Assembly: GCF_009741445.1 (NCBI RefSeq)
Contig: NZ_CP046507.1
Location: forward strand, 1,984,001-2,048,000
DNA: 64,000 bases
Reading direction: 5' to 3'
Source: Mycobacterium avium subsp. avium
Lineage (GTDB): Bacteria; Actinomycetota; Actinomycetes; Mycobacteriales; Mycobacteriaceae
Part shown: piece by piece, positions 1-9,300 of the stretch
Layout of the letters: each line of letters starts with the position of its first letter
Position numbering within the stretch: the stretch's first letter is position 1
Notes under the pieces: model-generated
Told to the model about the DNA's origin: nothing
Databases searched by the model: none
What the model saw: the letters and a program-made list of their open reading frames with translations, nothing else
Made by a program: the position numbers and the translations under genes

Positions 1-2
1 CC

Positions 3-545
3 GAACTGGTGGCCATCGCCGACAAGCTCAACGTGGACACCGTGGTGATCCTGGGCGCCCTGCTGGCCGACACCCCGCACACCCGGCCGGTGCCGGTGTC
101 CGGCGCGGCCTACTCGCCCGAGTCGGCCAAACGCTTCGGGCTCGAGGAGAGCCGCTACGAGGGCCCCACCGGCATCGCCGGGGTGTTCCAGGACGCGTGC
201 GTGGCCGCCGGGATCCCGGCGGTGACGTTCTGGGCGGCGGTGCCGCACTACGTGTCCCAGCCGCCCAACCCGAAGGCCACGGTGGCGTTGCTGCGCCGCG
301 TCGAGGACGTGCTCGACATCGAGGTGCCACTGGCCGACCTGCCGACCGACGCCGAGGAGTGGGAGCAGGCGGTCACCGAGATGACCGCCGAGGACGAGGA
401 TCTCGCCGAATACGTGCAGTCGCTGGAACAGCGCGGCGACGCCGAGGTCGACATGAACGACGCGCTGGGCAAGATCGACGGCGACGCGCTGGCTGCCGAG
501 TTCGAGCGGTATCTGCGCCGTCGCCGGCCCGGCTTCGGGCGCTAG
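3..545 (+). CDS. PAC2 family protein, 3' part (start lies before the window)
   Basis: The reading frame is open from the first bases of the window and ends at TAG 543-545, so the N-terminus is missing. The visible 180 residues contain the segment VVILGALLADTPHTRPVPV and a GPTGI motif, which recall the PAC2 (proteasome-assembly-chaperone-like) family. M. tuberculosis Rv2125 is the relative I have in mind. The tail after residue 110 is acidic (TAEDEDLAEYV) and ends in a basic RRRRPGFGR. The function of actinobacterial PAC2 proteins is unknown. The neighbouring SDR resembles Rv2129c, which lies close to Rv2125 in M. tuberculosis, and this supports the assignment. Confidence 0.75.
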   Translation, partial: ELVAIADKLNVDTVVILGALLADTPHTRPVPVSGAAYSPESAKRFGLEESRYEGPTGIAGVFQDACVAAGIPAVTFWAAVPHYVSQPPNPKATVALLRRVEDVLDIEVPLADLPTDAEEWEQAVTEMTAEDEDLAEYVQSLEQRGDAEVDMNDALGKIDGDALAAEFERYLRRRRPGFGR

Positions 546-568
546 GTATTTCGCTCGCCGAGCGTCGA

Positions 569-1468
569 CTAGTTGCGCGCCGACCCGCAATCCGGCCGCA
601 ACAACTCCACGTTGGCGGCCGACATCGAACGGCCCAGCGCGGCGACTTGGGCGTCCAGTGCGGGCAACAGCTCGGCGGTCGGTGAGTGCAGCGGCATTTC
701 GCCGAGCCGACTGGACAGCACCGGCTTGGCCCAGCGGAACAGCGCCACCCACCGTGGGCAGTAGATGCGGGTGCGGCGGCGCTGGATGCCCTTGACGAAC
801 GCGGCCGCGCATTTGTCGACCGTCGTCGTCTTGTTCAGCGGCCAGGGCAGGCTGGCGAGCAGTCGATCGAAGGCCGGCAGGTCGTTCTGGGTGTCGCGAA
901 CCAACGCGGTGTTGATCCAGGACATGTGCGCCGAGCCGACCTTGACGCCGTGCCGGGCCACTTCCAGTCGCAGCGCGTTGGCCAGCATCTCGACGCCGGC
1001 CTTCGACGCGTTGTAGGGGGCCAGCCCCGGGCAGGCCGCGTAGGCGGCCAGCGACGAGACGATCAGCACGTAGCCGCGGCGCTCGATCACCGCGGGTAAG
1101 GTCGCTCGCACGGTGTGAAAGACGCCGAGCACGTTGATGTCGAGGACTCGCCGGAACGCGTCCGGGTCGACCTGGGCCACCGAGCCGTAGCTGGCGATGC
1201 CGGCGTTGGCCAGCACCACGTCGATGCCACCGAATCGCTCGACGGCGCGGTCGGCGGCGGCCTGCATGGCCGACAGATCGCGCACGTCCGCGACGGCCGT
1301 CAGCACCCGCTCCTCGCCGAGTTCCGCGGCAAGCGAGGTCAGTTCGGCGTCGTTGAGGTCGGTCAGCACCAACCGGGCGCCTTTCGCGTTCAGCCGGCGA
1401 GCGACCTCGGCGCCGATTCCCCGGGCGCCGCCGGTGATGAAGACGACTTTGTCCCGCAGCGATGTCAT
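569..1468 (-). CDS. SDR family oxidoreductase (Rv2129c-like)
   Basis: A 299-residue classical short-chain dehydrogenase. The NAD(P) binding motif TGGARGIG is at residues 12-19, an NAG motif is at about 90, the catalytic serine is in VSSLAAY and the YNASK motif supplies Tyr and Lys. The C-terminal 60 residues extend past the Rossmann domain and are rich in Arg and Trp (RRRTRIYCPRW), as in mycobacterial long-form SDRs that are often membrane-associated. The substrate is unknown. The gene is convergent with the PAC2 gene, with only 23 bases between the two stops. The start is an ATG at 1468, followed upstream by a non-coding stretch. Confidence 0.85.
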   Translation of the reverse strand: MTSLRDKVVFITGGARGIGAEVARRLNAKGARLVLTDLNDAELTSLAAELGEERVLTAVADVRDLSAMQAAADRAVERFGGIDVVLANAGIASYGSVAQVDPDAFRRVLDINVLGVFHTVRATLPAVIERRGYVLIVSSLAAYAACPGLAPYNASKAGVEMLANALRLEVARHGVKVGSAHMSWINTALVRDTQNDLPAFDRLLASLPWPLNKTTTVDKCAAAFVKGIQRRRTRIYCPRWVALFRWAKPVLSSRLGEMPLHSPTAELLPALDAQVAALGRSMSAANVELLRPDCGSARN

Positions 1469-1916
1469 GACGCAAACGTACCGGTGCGGTCGGACGGATC
1501 GCGGTCGGGCCGGCTGGTGCGGGCTGGCGCGAATTTGCGGCCTATTTTGCGGGTGTCGAGTATGCCTGTGGTTTTTCGTCTTTGGCGGCGGTTAGCGGGG
1601 GCGTTATTCGCCGTGTGCCAAGTTAATTCGACCTCACTACCCTAAATCGCCTCTCGCACTACTCTATTTGGCTCGCGCCGTCCCAGTAGTAGCGGCCGCG
1701 ACCATAGGCTCCGAACATGACACGGAATCGCGCATGCCACGCGGCGACGCGAGACGACGGACGGCGGCGTGCCGCCACGCCCGGCGGCGTTGGTAGACGC
1801 TTGTCGCACAAGGCCGGTCGTTATCGAACCGTGTCGAATTCGATCTGCTCCGGTCCGGTCAATTGCGCTTCTCAACGCGCTTCTCGACGCGCTGCAACGC
1901 TTTTTCTGAGGGAGGG
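1469..1916. other. Intergenic region without a convincing gene
   Basis: These roughly 450 bases lie between the divergent SDR and the small ORF at 1917. Short frames exist on both strands, but none has a ribosome site or recognisable product. The part around 1550-1680 is poorer in GC than the surroundings and could hold the promoters of both neighbours. No individual box is strong enough to call. Confidence 0.4.
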
Positions 1917-2090
1917 ATGATGCACCGAAAATCGACTCCGTCAGATTTTCCGATGTGGAAGTTTGTGGCGCGCAGCAACTTGGGTGATCTCGACACCTAT
2001 CTCTGGCACCGTCAGGGCAGCAACCAGTTTTGCTGGCGGCCGGTAGGAAAGCCCTGGGGCGGACGGAAAAAGGCCGACGACGCGGACTGA
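1917..2090 (+). CDS. Possible small Trp-rich basic protein, unknown
   Basis: A 57-codon frame starts with two consecutive ATGs at 1917 and 1920. The second has GGAGG at 1911-1915, four bases upstream. The predicted peptide has four Trp (MWKF, LWHR, CWRP, PWGG) and a basic GRKKADDAD tail. There is no signal peptide or membrane segment. The third codon position is mostly G or C, in line with a real gene. I do not recognise a family. It points toward the 3' end of the fatty-acyl-AMP ligase operon and is not part of it. Confidence 0.35.
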   Translation: MMHRKSTPSDFPMWKFVARSNLGDLDTYLWHRQGSNQFCWRPVGKPWGGRKKADDAD

Positions 2091-2122
2091 CGGACGAAAA
2101 TCACCGGTCACCCGAATAAGAG

Positions 2123-2139
2123 ACCGGCCCGCGGCCGGT
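2123..2139. terminator. GC-rich hairpin between convergent genes
   Basis: ACCGGCC at 2123-2129 and GGCCGGT at 2133-2139 form a perfect 7-bp stem with a 3-base loop. It lies 70 bases past the stop of the ligase gene and just after the small plus-strand ORF. Position and symmetry fit a bidirectional terminator. There is no strong U run on either side, so this is tentative. Confidence 0.4.
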
Positions 2140-2208
2140 TGCCGTTGGCGCGCAAGTCTATTGCCGCCCTCCCCCGCGGTGTCGGCGGCGAACCCCGCCG
2201 TCACCGGG

Positions 2209-3945
2209 CTAACGGCTCAGCCGGGCGAACTGACCCTGCCGGTATTGCTCGACGCACGACGCGCGCCGCACCTTGCCGCTCGTGGTGATCGGTATCGAGC
2301 CCGGGGCCACGAGGACCAGATCCGCCACCCCGATGCCGTGGGAGTTCGAGATCGCCGAGGTGACTTCGCGCTCGACGAGCGCAAGCTTGTCCGCGGCCTC
2401 GCGGGACGGGTCCTGATTCTTGACTTCGATGATGACGACCAGCTTTTCCATGCCCCCCTGCGGAACCGCGATCGCCGCGCACCGGCCCCGGGTGATCTCC
2501 TGAACCGTTGCTTCGATGTCGTCGGGTGAGTGGTTACGCCCGTAGACGATCAACAGGTCCTTGATGCGGCCGATGATGAACAGCTCGCGATCGGACAGGA
2601 ACCCCGAGTCGCCGGTGCGCAGCCACGACGCTTCGGGCGCGCCCGACGACGCGGCGGCCAGCCGACCGCCGAAGGTGCGTTCGGTCTCTTGCGGTTTCTT
2701 CCAGTAGCCCATCGCGACGTTGTCGCCGTGGATCCAGATCTCGCCGACGGTCCCCTCCGGACACTCGATCCCGGTGTCGGGATCGACGATGCGGATCATC
2801 GGTGACCGCGGCACCCCGTAGCTGACCAGTGGTGTGCCGGTGGGGCTTTCGCACCGCTCCGCGGTGCCGGTGACCAGCTTCTCGGAATCGAAGTGCGCGA
2901 TCTCGGGCGGCTGCGCCGGTGTGCGGCTCAACGCATAGACCGTCGCCTCCGCCAGTCCATAGGCGGGGCGTACCGCCTTGCCGGGCAGGTTGAAGCGCGC
3001 GAACTTCTCGGTGAAACGCCGCAGCGTCGCGGGATGCACCCGTTCGCTCCCGCTGAGGATCACCAGCACGTCGGCCAGGTCCAGCCCGGCCATGTCCTCG
3101 CCCGATGTTTTACGCGCCGCCAACTCGAAAGCGAAGTTCGGTGCCGCCGAGAATGTGTGACTTTCCTTGGCCAGCAACTGCATCCACCGGGCCGGTCGCT
3201 GCAGGAACGACACCGGGCTGGTCAGCACGGCGGGGATACCACCCAGGACCGGTGCACACACGCCCAGGATCAAACCCATGTCGTGATAAAACGGCAGCCA
3301 CGACACGATGGTGGTGTCCGGCGGGGCGACGCCCCCGTACTCCGCGCAGAAGTCGGACATGATCTGCCCGAAGTTGGCCAGCAGGTTCCGCTGCGAGACC
3401 ATGACCCCGGCAGGTTGACGGGTCGACCCGGACGTGTATTGCAAATAGGCCAACTCCGGGCGATTCTGGCCCCCGGCGCCGGAGGCGGCTTGGGTGTCCA
3501 GATCCAGCAGGTCGACCTCGACGACGGATGGCACCGGTCGGCCGGATTGCGACTTGACATACCCCGCAATGGTTTCCGCGGCGGAGGACGTGGTGAGGAT
3601 GACGGTCGGCGACGCGTCACGCAGCACCGAGTCGACGCGCTCGTCGCTGACGCCCCCCAGCGGCAGCGCCAGCGGAACCGCGACCTGTCCCGCGTGCAAC
3701 GCGCCAAGGAACGCCACGATGTAGTCGAGGCCCTGCGGGGCCATGATCACGGCGCGGTCGCCCGTCGCCCCGCAATGTTGAAGCGCTCGTGCGGCATTCA
3801 CCGTCCGCCGGTACAGCTGCGACCACGTCAGGGTCTCGGCGACCCCGTTCCAGTCCCGCTCGTAATCGATGAACGTGAACGCCGTGTCGTTGGGCTGCAG
3901 ACTGGCCCGTTCACACAGCAGGTCCGAAATAGACGTCTCGACCAT
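2209..3945 (-). CDS. Fatty-acyl-AMP ligase (FAAL, FadD-type)
   Basis: A 578-residue adenylate-forming enzyme of the usual FAAL size. It would activate a fatty acid as acyl-AMP and pass it to the acyl carrier or ketosynthase of a partner PKS or NRPS. Visible motifs are the P-loop-like [12 protein letters not shown] at about 170, [14 protein letters not shown] (characteristic of FAALs), [17 protein letters not shown], and a C-terminal [20 protein letters not shown]. The start is ATG 3945, two bases after the TAA of the upstream flavoreductase, so the two are translationally coupled. It is the last gene of the lipopeptide operon. The chain length of the fatty acid cannot be read from the sequence. 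Confidence 0.9.
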   Translation of the reverse strand: MVETSISDLLCERASLQPNDTAFTFIDYERDWNGVAETLTWSQLYRRTVNAARALQHCGATGDRAVIMAPQGLDYIVAFLGALHAGQVAVPLALPLGGVSDERVDSVLRDASPTVILTTSSAAETIAGYVKSQSGRPVPSVVEVDLLDLDTQAASGAGGQNRPELAYLQYTSGSTRQPAGVMVSQRNLLANFGQIMSDFCAEYGGVAPPDTTIVSWLPFYHDMGLILGVCAPVLGGIPAVLTSPVSFLQRPARWMQLLAKESHTFSAAPNFAFELAARKTSGEDMAGLDLADVLVILSGSERVHPATLRRFTEKFARFNLPGKAVRPAYGLAEATVYALSRTPAQPPEIAHFDSEKLVTGTAERCESPTGTPLVSYGVPRSPMIRIVDPDTGIECPEGTVGEIWIHGDNVAMGYWKKPQETERTFGGRLAAASSGAPEASWLRTGDSGFLSDRELFIIGRIKDLLIVYGRNHSPDDIEATVQEITRGRCAAIAVPQGGMEKLVVIIEVKNQDPSREAADKLALVEREVTSAISNSHGIGVADLVLVAPGSIPITTSGKVRRASCVEQYRQGQFARLSR

Positions 3946-3947
3946 GA

Positions 3948-4715
3948 TTACTCCATGCCGGTGCGGCCCGGCGACCAGAAAGGCTTGGTGCGTACCTGGT
4001 TTCGCTTCCAGCCGCGTTCGGTGATCAATATCTGGCGCAGGGCTTGCACGGTGCGGGCCTCGCCGGCGAGGTAGGCGACGCCCGGATGGTCCGGCAGCGG
4101 AAGGCGGCGCAGCGCGTCGGCGAGCACGGCGGAGTTCGCGGCCGGGGCGCCGCCGCGCTCGACCTGTTCGAGGGGCCGGGCCAGGGGCAGGTGGTCGGCT
4201 TCGGTCGCGGCCTCCACCACTCCGTAGACCTCGGCGGTGGGGGGCAAAGATCGAAGCATCGCGGCGAACGCGACCGACGCGGTTTCCTCGCCGGCGAACA
4301 CGTGATAGGGCGCGTCGTCCCGGATGACGAACTTGCCCTGGGGCCGGGTCATACGGACGTGATCTCCGAGGGTGGCGGCCATCGCCCAACGTCTGGCGGG
4401 CGTCGCGCCCTTCGGGTCGCCGTCGTGGTCGACCATCACGATGTCCAGCGCGCCGCGGTCGGGGTCGGCGGCGTAGATGGAATACGTGCGCAGCACGGGG
4501 TATGGGTGCAGCCGCAGCACGGACTGCCGCAGGCTTTCGACCTGCAGCCGGACGTGCTGACCCGGGGTCCAGCCCAGTCCGTGCAGTCGCGGGCCGCTGA
4601 ACCGGATGCGGCGCATTCGCGGTGTCAACGCTTCGATCTCGCTGACGGTTGCGGTGAGGAACACCGCGTCGCGCAGCGTGCTGATGAGGGGGAAGCCTTC
4701 GATGAGGGTGGCCAC
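3948..4715 (-). CDS. Siderophore-interacting protein, FAD-binding ferric reductase
   Basis: A 255-residue ViuB/SIP-type flavoprotein that would release iron from a ferric siderophore by reduction in the cytoplasm. The FAD domain shows RRIRFSGP and LRTYSIY (the RxYS flavin motif), then [13 protein letters not shown]. The C-terminal NAD(P)H-like domain has [15 protein letters not shown] and the family-typical ending [14 protein letters not shown] chose the GTG at 4715 because similarity begins there. Longer frames upstream run through the hemophore gene in another phase. Its place between a secreted haem-binding protein and the ligase ties the operon to iron. TAA is two bases before the ligase start. 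Confidence 0.88.
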   Translation of the reverse strand: MATLIEGFPLISTLRDAVFLTATVSEIEALTPRMRRIRFSGPRLHGLGWTPGQHVRLQVESLRQSVLRLHPYPVLRTYSIYAADPDRGALDIVMVDHDGDPKGATPARRWAMAATLGDHVRMTRPQGKFVIRDDAPYHVFAGEETASVAFAAMLRSLPPTAEVYGVVEAATEADHLPLARPLEQVERGGAPAANSAVLADALRRLPLPDHPGVAYLAGEARTVQALRQILITERGWKRNQVRTKPFWSPGRTGME

Positions 4716-4726
4716 GGAGAACCTGC

Positions 4727-5062
4727 TCAGTAGTTGTTGCAGGTGCTGAAGACCCGCTGGACAAGCCCGAACTGTTGGTCGGCCCCCGGCTGGCTCGCCA
4801 ACATCTGGGCCATCTGCTGGCGTTGACCCGGCGGTGACGCGAGGAACTGACGCAGAAACGAGACGCTCTCCGGCGAAGCGCTGAATTGCGCGGCGGCCTG
4901 CGGATCTGCCGCCTGCAGCGCCGACATCACCTGCCCGTAATCGCAGGTTGTGTTGACGAACGGACTCAGATCCCGATCGGCGGACGCCGGCCCGGCCGCG
5001 GTCAACGCTAGGGCCAGGCCGCAAACCGCGACGGCCGATCGGGTCACCGCTTGCGTGGCCAT
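4727..5062 (-). CDS. Secreted hemophore-related protein (MHB domain)
   Basis: A 111-residue exported protein. The signal peptide is about 28 residues (hydrophobic [15 protein letters not shown], cleavage near PASA-DRD). The mature part resembles the mycobacterial haemophore haem-binding domain of the Rv0203 type. It has Cys near residue 40 and a second Cys in FSTCNNY at the end, with the helical segment [19 protein letters not shown] between. I chose ATG 5062, which has GGAGAT eight bases upstream; an earlier in-frame ATG at 5092 lacks this. It would bind haem or another iron compound outside the membrane. It sits between the P450 and the siderophore-interacting protein in the same operon. 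Confidence 0.8.
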   Translation of the reverse strand: MATQAVTRSAVAVCGLALALTAAGPASADRDLSPFVNTTCDYGQVMSALQAADPQAAAQFSASPESVSFLRQFLASPPGQRQQMAQMLASQPGADQQFGLVQRVFSTCNNY

Positions 5063-5101
5063 TCGGTGGGTATCTCCAGCTGGTCTTCGCATCGGAACGG
5101 C

Positions 5102-6352
5102 TCACCGAATCGGGGTGAACTCGAGGTGTAATTCCTTGAGGCGCCGGAACAACAGGGTGGGATCCCATCTGAGCCGGCGAGCGCCTGCCGGACCGTGCTT
5201 GGCCTCGGAAAGGCGGATGTCGGCCATCCGGCTGAGGATCCGCTCCAGGCTGACCCGCACCTCGGCGCGGGCAATCGGAGCGCCCGGGCACGTGTGAATT
5301 CCGCGGCCGAATGCCATGTGATGCAGTATGTTCGGGCGGTCGAGGCGGAATTCGTTGGGCTCGTCGAACCGCCGCGGATCACGGTTGGCCGCACCGTTCA
5401 TTACCAGAATGCTGGTGCCGGCCTGCACCTCGACGTCGCCGATCCTGGTGGTGCGCCGCGCGAGACGGAAATTCGATTTGATCGGGCTTTCGATGCGCAG
5501 CATCTCCTCGATGAAGGCGGGGATCTTTGAGTTGTCCTCGCGGAGCAGGTCTTGCAAGTCCGGTCGCTCCGCGAGCGTGAGCATCGACAGGCTCAGCAGG
5601 TCGATCGTCGTGCCGTGGCCGGCGGCGAACATGAACGTGGCAACGCGGGCGACATCGATCGGTTCGGGTGTCGTGCCGTCGGGAAACTTCGCCAGCGCCA
5701 ACTCCGTGAGGACGTCGTCGCGCGGATTGCGCCGCCGTTCCTCGACGTACTCGACGAACCACTCCTCTTTCACCCCGACGAAGCCGCTGCGATCACCTTC
5801 GAGCCTGCTGGCGATCGCGGCGCGGCGGAATCGCTCACGGTCGGCTTCCGGCACGTCCAACAGGTCCGTGATCGCGTCGAGGGTGAACGGAAAGTTGTAG
5901 TCGATGACCATCTCGCACTTGCCATTCGCGATGAAGCGGTTGAGTTGTTCGTCGGCAAGCCGCCACAGGAAGTCCTCGTTGTTCTTGAGCTGCTTCGGGG
6001 TGAACAATCTGCTCAACAGCGAGCGGTGCGCGGTATGCATCGGCGGATCGAACGTGATGAAGTAATCGCCGAACGTGACCTTCTTGCGGTACCGCTCGAT
6101 CAGTTCCGAGATGTCGTCGGTGCCGGTGTTGGCCGGTATCCCCGACCAAGGACCGCTGACAATGTTGCATACCGACAGGGCGTGGTCGGTGTCGCGCTGC
6201 ACCGCGAGGGCCTCGTCGTACCCCGAGACCATCACCACGCCGTGCGCCGGCTCACGCCACACCGGGCAACGACGGATCGCGTCGTAGTAGTCGTAGGGGT
6301 CGTCGACAACTGACTTGTCGGTGAAGAAGTCACGGTTCTCGGGTGCGCTCAC
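5102..6352 (-). CDS. Cytochrome P450
   Basis: A 416-residue soluble bacterial P450. The haem ligand motif is FGRGIHTCPG with Cys at about residue 355, the K-helix ExxR is EEMLR, and the PERF-like region is RFDEPNEFRLDR. The I-helix motif reads AAGHGTT, so the usual acidic residue before the conserved Thr is Gly. GTG 6352 is preceded by GAGGAGAA and is the likely start; the frame is open further upstream without similarity. It lies 41 bases after the PKS and probably oxidises the polyketide or peptide product. Redox partners are not encoded nearby. Confidence 0.9.
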   Translation of the reverse strand: MSAPENRDFFTDKSVVDDPYDYYDAIRRCPVWREPAHGVVMVSGYDEALAVQRDTDHALSVCNIVSGPWSGIPANTGTDDISELIERYRKKVTFGDYFITFDPPMHTAHRSLLSRLFTPKQLKNNEDFLWRLADEQLNRFIANGKCEMVIDYNFPFTLDAITDLLDVPEADRERFRRAAIASRLEGDRSGFVGVKEEWFVEYVEERRRNPRDDVLTELALAKFPDGTTPEPIDVARVATFMFAAGHGTTIDLLSLSMLTLAERPDLQDLLREDNSKIPAFIEEMLRIESPIKSNFRLARRTTRIGDVEVQAGTSILVMNGAANRDPRRFDEPNEFRLDRPNILHHMAFGRGIHTCPGAPIARAEVRVSLERILSRMADIRLSEAKHGPAGARRLRWDPTLLFRRLKELHLEFTPIR

Positions 6353-6393
6353 TTCTCCTCCTTTGTGCCGCAACGTAAGTCGATCCTCATGAG

Positions 6394-9300
6394 CTAAACC
6401 CTTTCCGCCTGGGCCGCGCCCGCGGGCGTCAGCTTGTCCCGCAGCAGGTCCGCCAAACCGCGTATGGTGCCGATGGCGGCGATGTCGGCGGGCGACACCC
6501 GGATGCCCGTTTCGGTCTGGATGCGGGTGAGCAGTTCGAGGCCGCCCAACGAGTCCAGGCCGTACTCGGGCAGCGGGCGGTCGGGGTCGACGTTGCGGCG
6601 CAGGATCAGGCTGACCTGATCCGAGATCAGCCGCCGCAGCCGGGTGGACCACTCTTCCGGCGGCAGCTCCTCGAGCTCGGCACGCAGCTTGCTTGTGCCC
6701 GTTGCGCTTTGCCCGTTGGCGCGGAACGCCTCGGCGAAGGGACTGCGTTGCGCGAATGCGGTCAACCACGGTGTGCCCGTTATCGGGGCGTAGCCGGTGC
6801 AGGCCCGGTCGTGGCGCAGCAGCGCTTCGAACGCGTAAGCGCCCTCGTCGGGAGTGATCGCAACATCGGCACTATCGGCCAGGGCGGCACCGCGCCCGAT
6901 CTGCGCCCAGGCACCCCAGGCGATGGCGGTGGCCTTCAGGCCACGGGCCCGGCGCCAGCGGGTGAAGGCGTCCAGCCAGCTGTTGGCCGCGGCGTAGGCG
7001 CCCTGGCCGGGCGAGCCGACCAGCGCGGCCGCCGAGGAGAACGAGCAGAACCAGTCCAGCGACTGCTCGGCGCCGGACTCTTGCAGCGCGCAGTGCAGAT
7101 TCCATGCGCCGTAAACCTTTGCCGCCCAGTCCCGCTCGATGAGCTCGTCGGTGATGTTGGCCAGCGTGGCGTCCTCGATCACCGCCGCCAGATGCAGCAC
7201 GCCGCGCACCGGAAGCCCGGTGGCGGTCGCTACGTCGAGCAACCGCTGCGCCGTGCCGGCCTCGGCGATGTCGCCGCGCTCGACCACGATGTCGGCACCC
7301 ATCTGGCGGATCCGTTCGAGCGTCGCCAGCGCCTTGGGATTGGGCAGCGCGCGCGAGCACAGCACGATGCGCCCGCAGCCGGCGCGAGAACCGGGAGAAG
7401 CCATCTTTTCGGCCGAAAACAGCCCCAGGCCGCCCAGTCCGCCGGTGACGATGTAGGCGCCGTCGCTGCGGAAGGCGCGGACCTGCGCCGGCGGCACCAC
7501 CACGCGGCTGTGGCCGGCGTGCGGGACGTCGAGCACGAGCTTGCCGGTGTGCTGGGCGGCGCTCATCACCCGAATCGCGCTGGCGGCGTCGGCAAGTGGA
7601 TAATGCGTGCTTTCCGGCATCGGCAATGCTCCGTCCGCGGTGAGCCGGTACACCGTCCTGAGCAAGCCGCGCAGTCTGTCCGGGTGGCTGAACGACATCA
7701 ACGCCAGGTCGAGGGCGTAGAACGTCAGGTTGCGCCGGAACGGCAAGAGTCCCAATCGGGTGTCGCCGTAGATGTCGCGTTTGCCGATCTCGACGAATCG
7801 CCCACCGAAAGCCAGTAATTCGATGCCCGCGCGCTGGGCGGCGCCGGTGACCGAGTTGAGCACGATGTCCACGCCGTAGCCGTCGGTGTCATGGCGGATC
7901 AGGTCCGCGAACTCCACGGTTCGCGAGTCGTAGACGTGCTCGATACCCATGTCGCGCAGTAATTGTCGGCGTTGCTCGCTGCCGGCGGTGGCGAAGATCT
8001 CGGCTCCGGCGGCGCGGGCGATGGCGATCGCCGCCTGTCCGACCCCGCCGGTCGCGGAGTGGATCAGCACCCGGTCACCGGCCCCGATTCGGGCCAGCTC
8101 GTGCAGGCCGTAATAGGCGGTGGCGTGCGCGGTCGTCACCGCCGCCGCCTGGTCGTCGGCCAGTCCGGGCGGCAAGGTGACGGCCAGGCGCGCGTCGCAG
8201 GTGAGGAAGGTGCCCCAACACCCGTTGGCGCTCAGGCCGCCGACATGATCGCCCACCTTGTGGTCGGTCACGTCCGGCCCGACCGCGGTCACCACGCCCG
8301 CGAAGTCGGTGCCCAGTTCCGGCAGCCGCCCCTCGAACGCGGGGTACCGGCCGAATGCGACCAGCACGTCGGCGAAGTTGATGCTGGACGCGCTGACGGC
8401 CACCTCGATCTGTCCGGGTCCCGGTGGAATGCGGTCGCAGGCAACGAGTTCGAGTGACTCCAGATCGCCGGGGGTGCGGATCTGCAGGCGCATCCCGTCG
8501 CACTCGTGGTTGGCGACGGCCGTGTGCCGCTCCTCGGGCAGCAGCGGAGCGGGGCACAACCGGGCGGTGTACCAGGCGCCGTCTCGCCACGCCGTCTCGT
8601 CCTCCTCGGAGCCGGCGAGCAGTTGCCGCGCCAGCGCTTGCGCGTCGGTGGATTCGTCCACGTCGATCTGGCCGGCGCCCAATTGCGGGTGTTCCATGCC
8701 GATGACCCGGACCAGGCCCCGCAGCCCCGCCTGGCCCAGGTTGGGCACGTCGTTGGGCAGCACGGTTTGGGCGTTGCGGGTCACGACATACAGCCGCGGC
8801 GGTTCGCCGGGCAGGTCCGTCAGCTCGCGGGCGATGCGCACCAGATGTTGCACATGGTCCCGGCTGAGCAGTGCCGACTCCTGGTCGTTATCACCGTTTT
8901 TCGGCCCGGTGAGCACCACCACGCCGGTGAATCCGTCGCCACGCCATTGGTTTCGCAGCTGTTCGGCGTGCGCGGTGTGGTCGGCCTGCTGCGGCCAGGC
9001 CATCGTGGTGCATTGCGCCCCATGGTTTTTCAGCGTGTCGGCCAATGTGCTGGCCAGTACGTCGGCCGTGGCGGTTGTGCCGATCAGCAGCCAGCTTGCG
9101 GCGTCGGCGTGCTCCGGCTCGGGCAATTCCCGTTGCCGCCATTCGATGTTCAACAGCCGTTCGGTCAGCACACGGTCTCTGGTGCCGCTCTCGGATGCGC
9201 TGGTGCCCACTCGCAGACCCTGCACGGCCAGCAGGACCGCCCCGTGTTCGTCGAGCACGTCGATGTCGGCCTCGACGCCGGACGTGTCGGCCTTGGTCAC

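Noticed and set aside
3948..5291. A 447-codon frame for the siderophore-interacting protein
   Set aside because: The upstream 190 codons run through the hemophore and P450 genes in another phase and have no similarity. The GTG at 4715 is the supported start.
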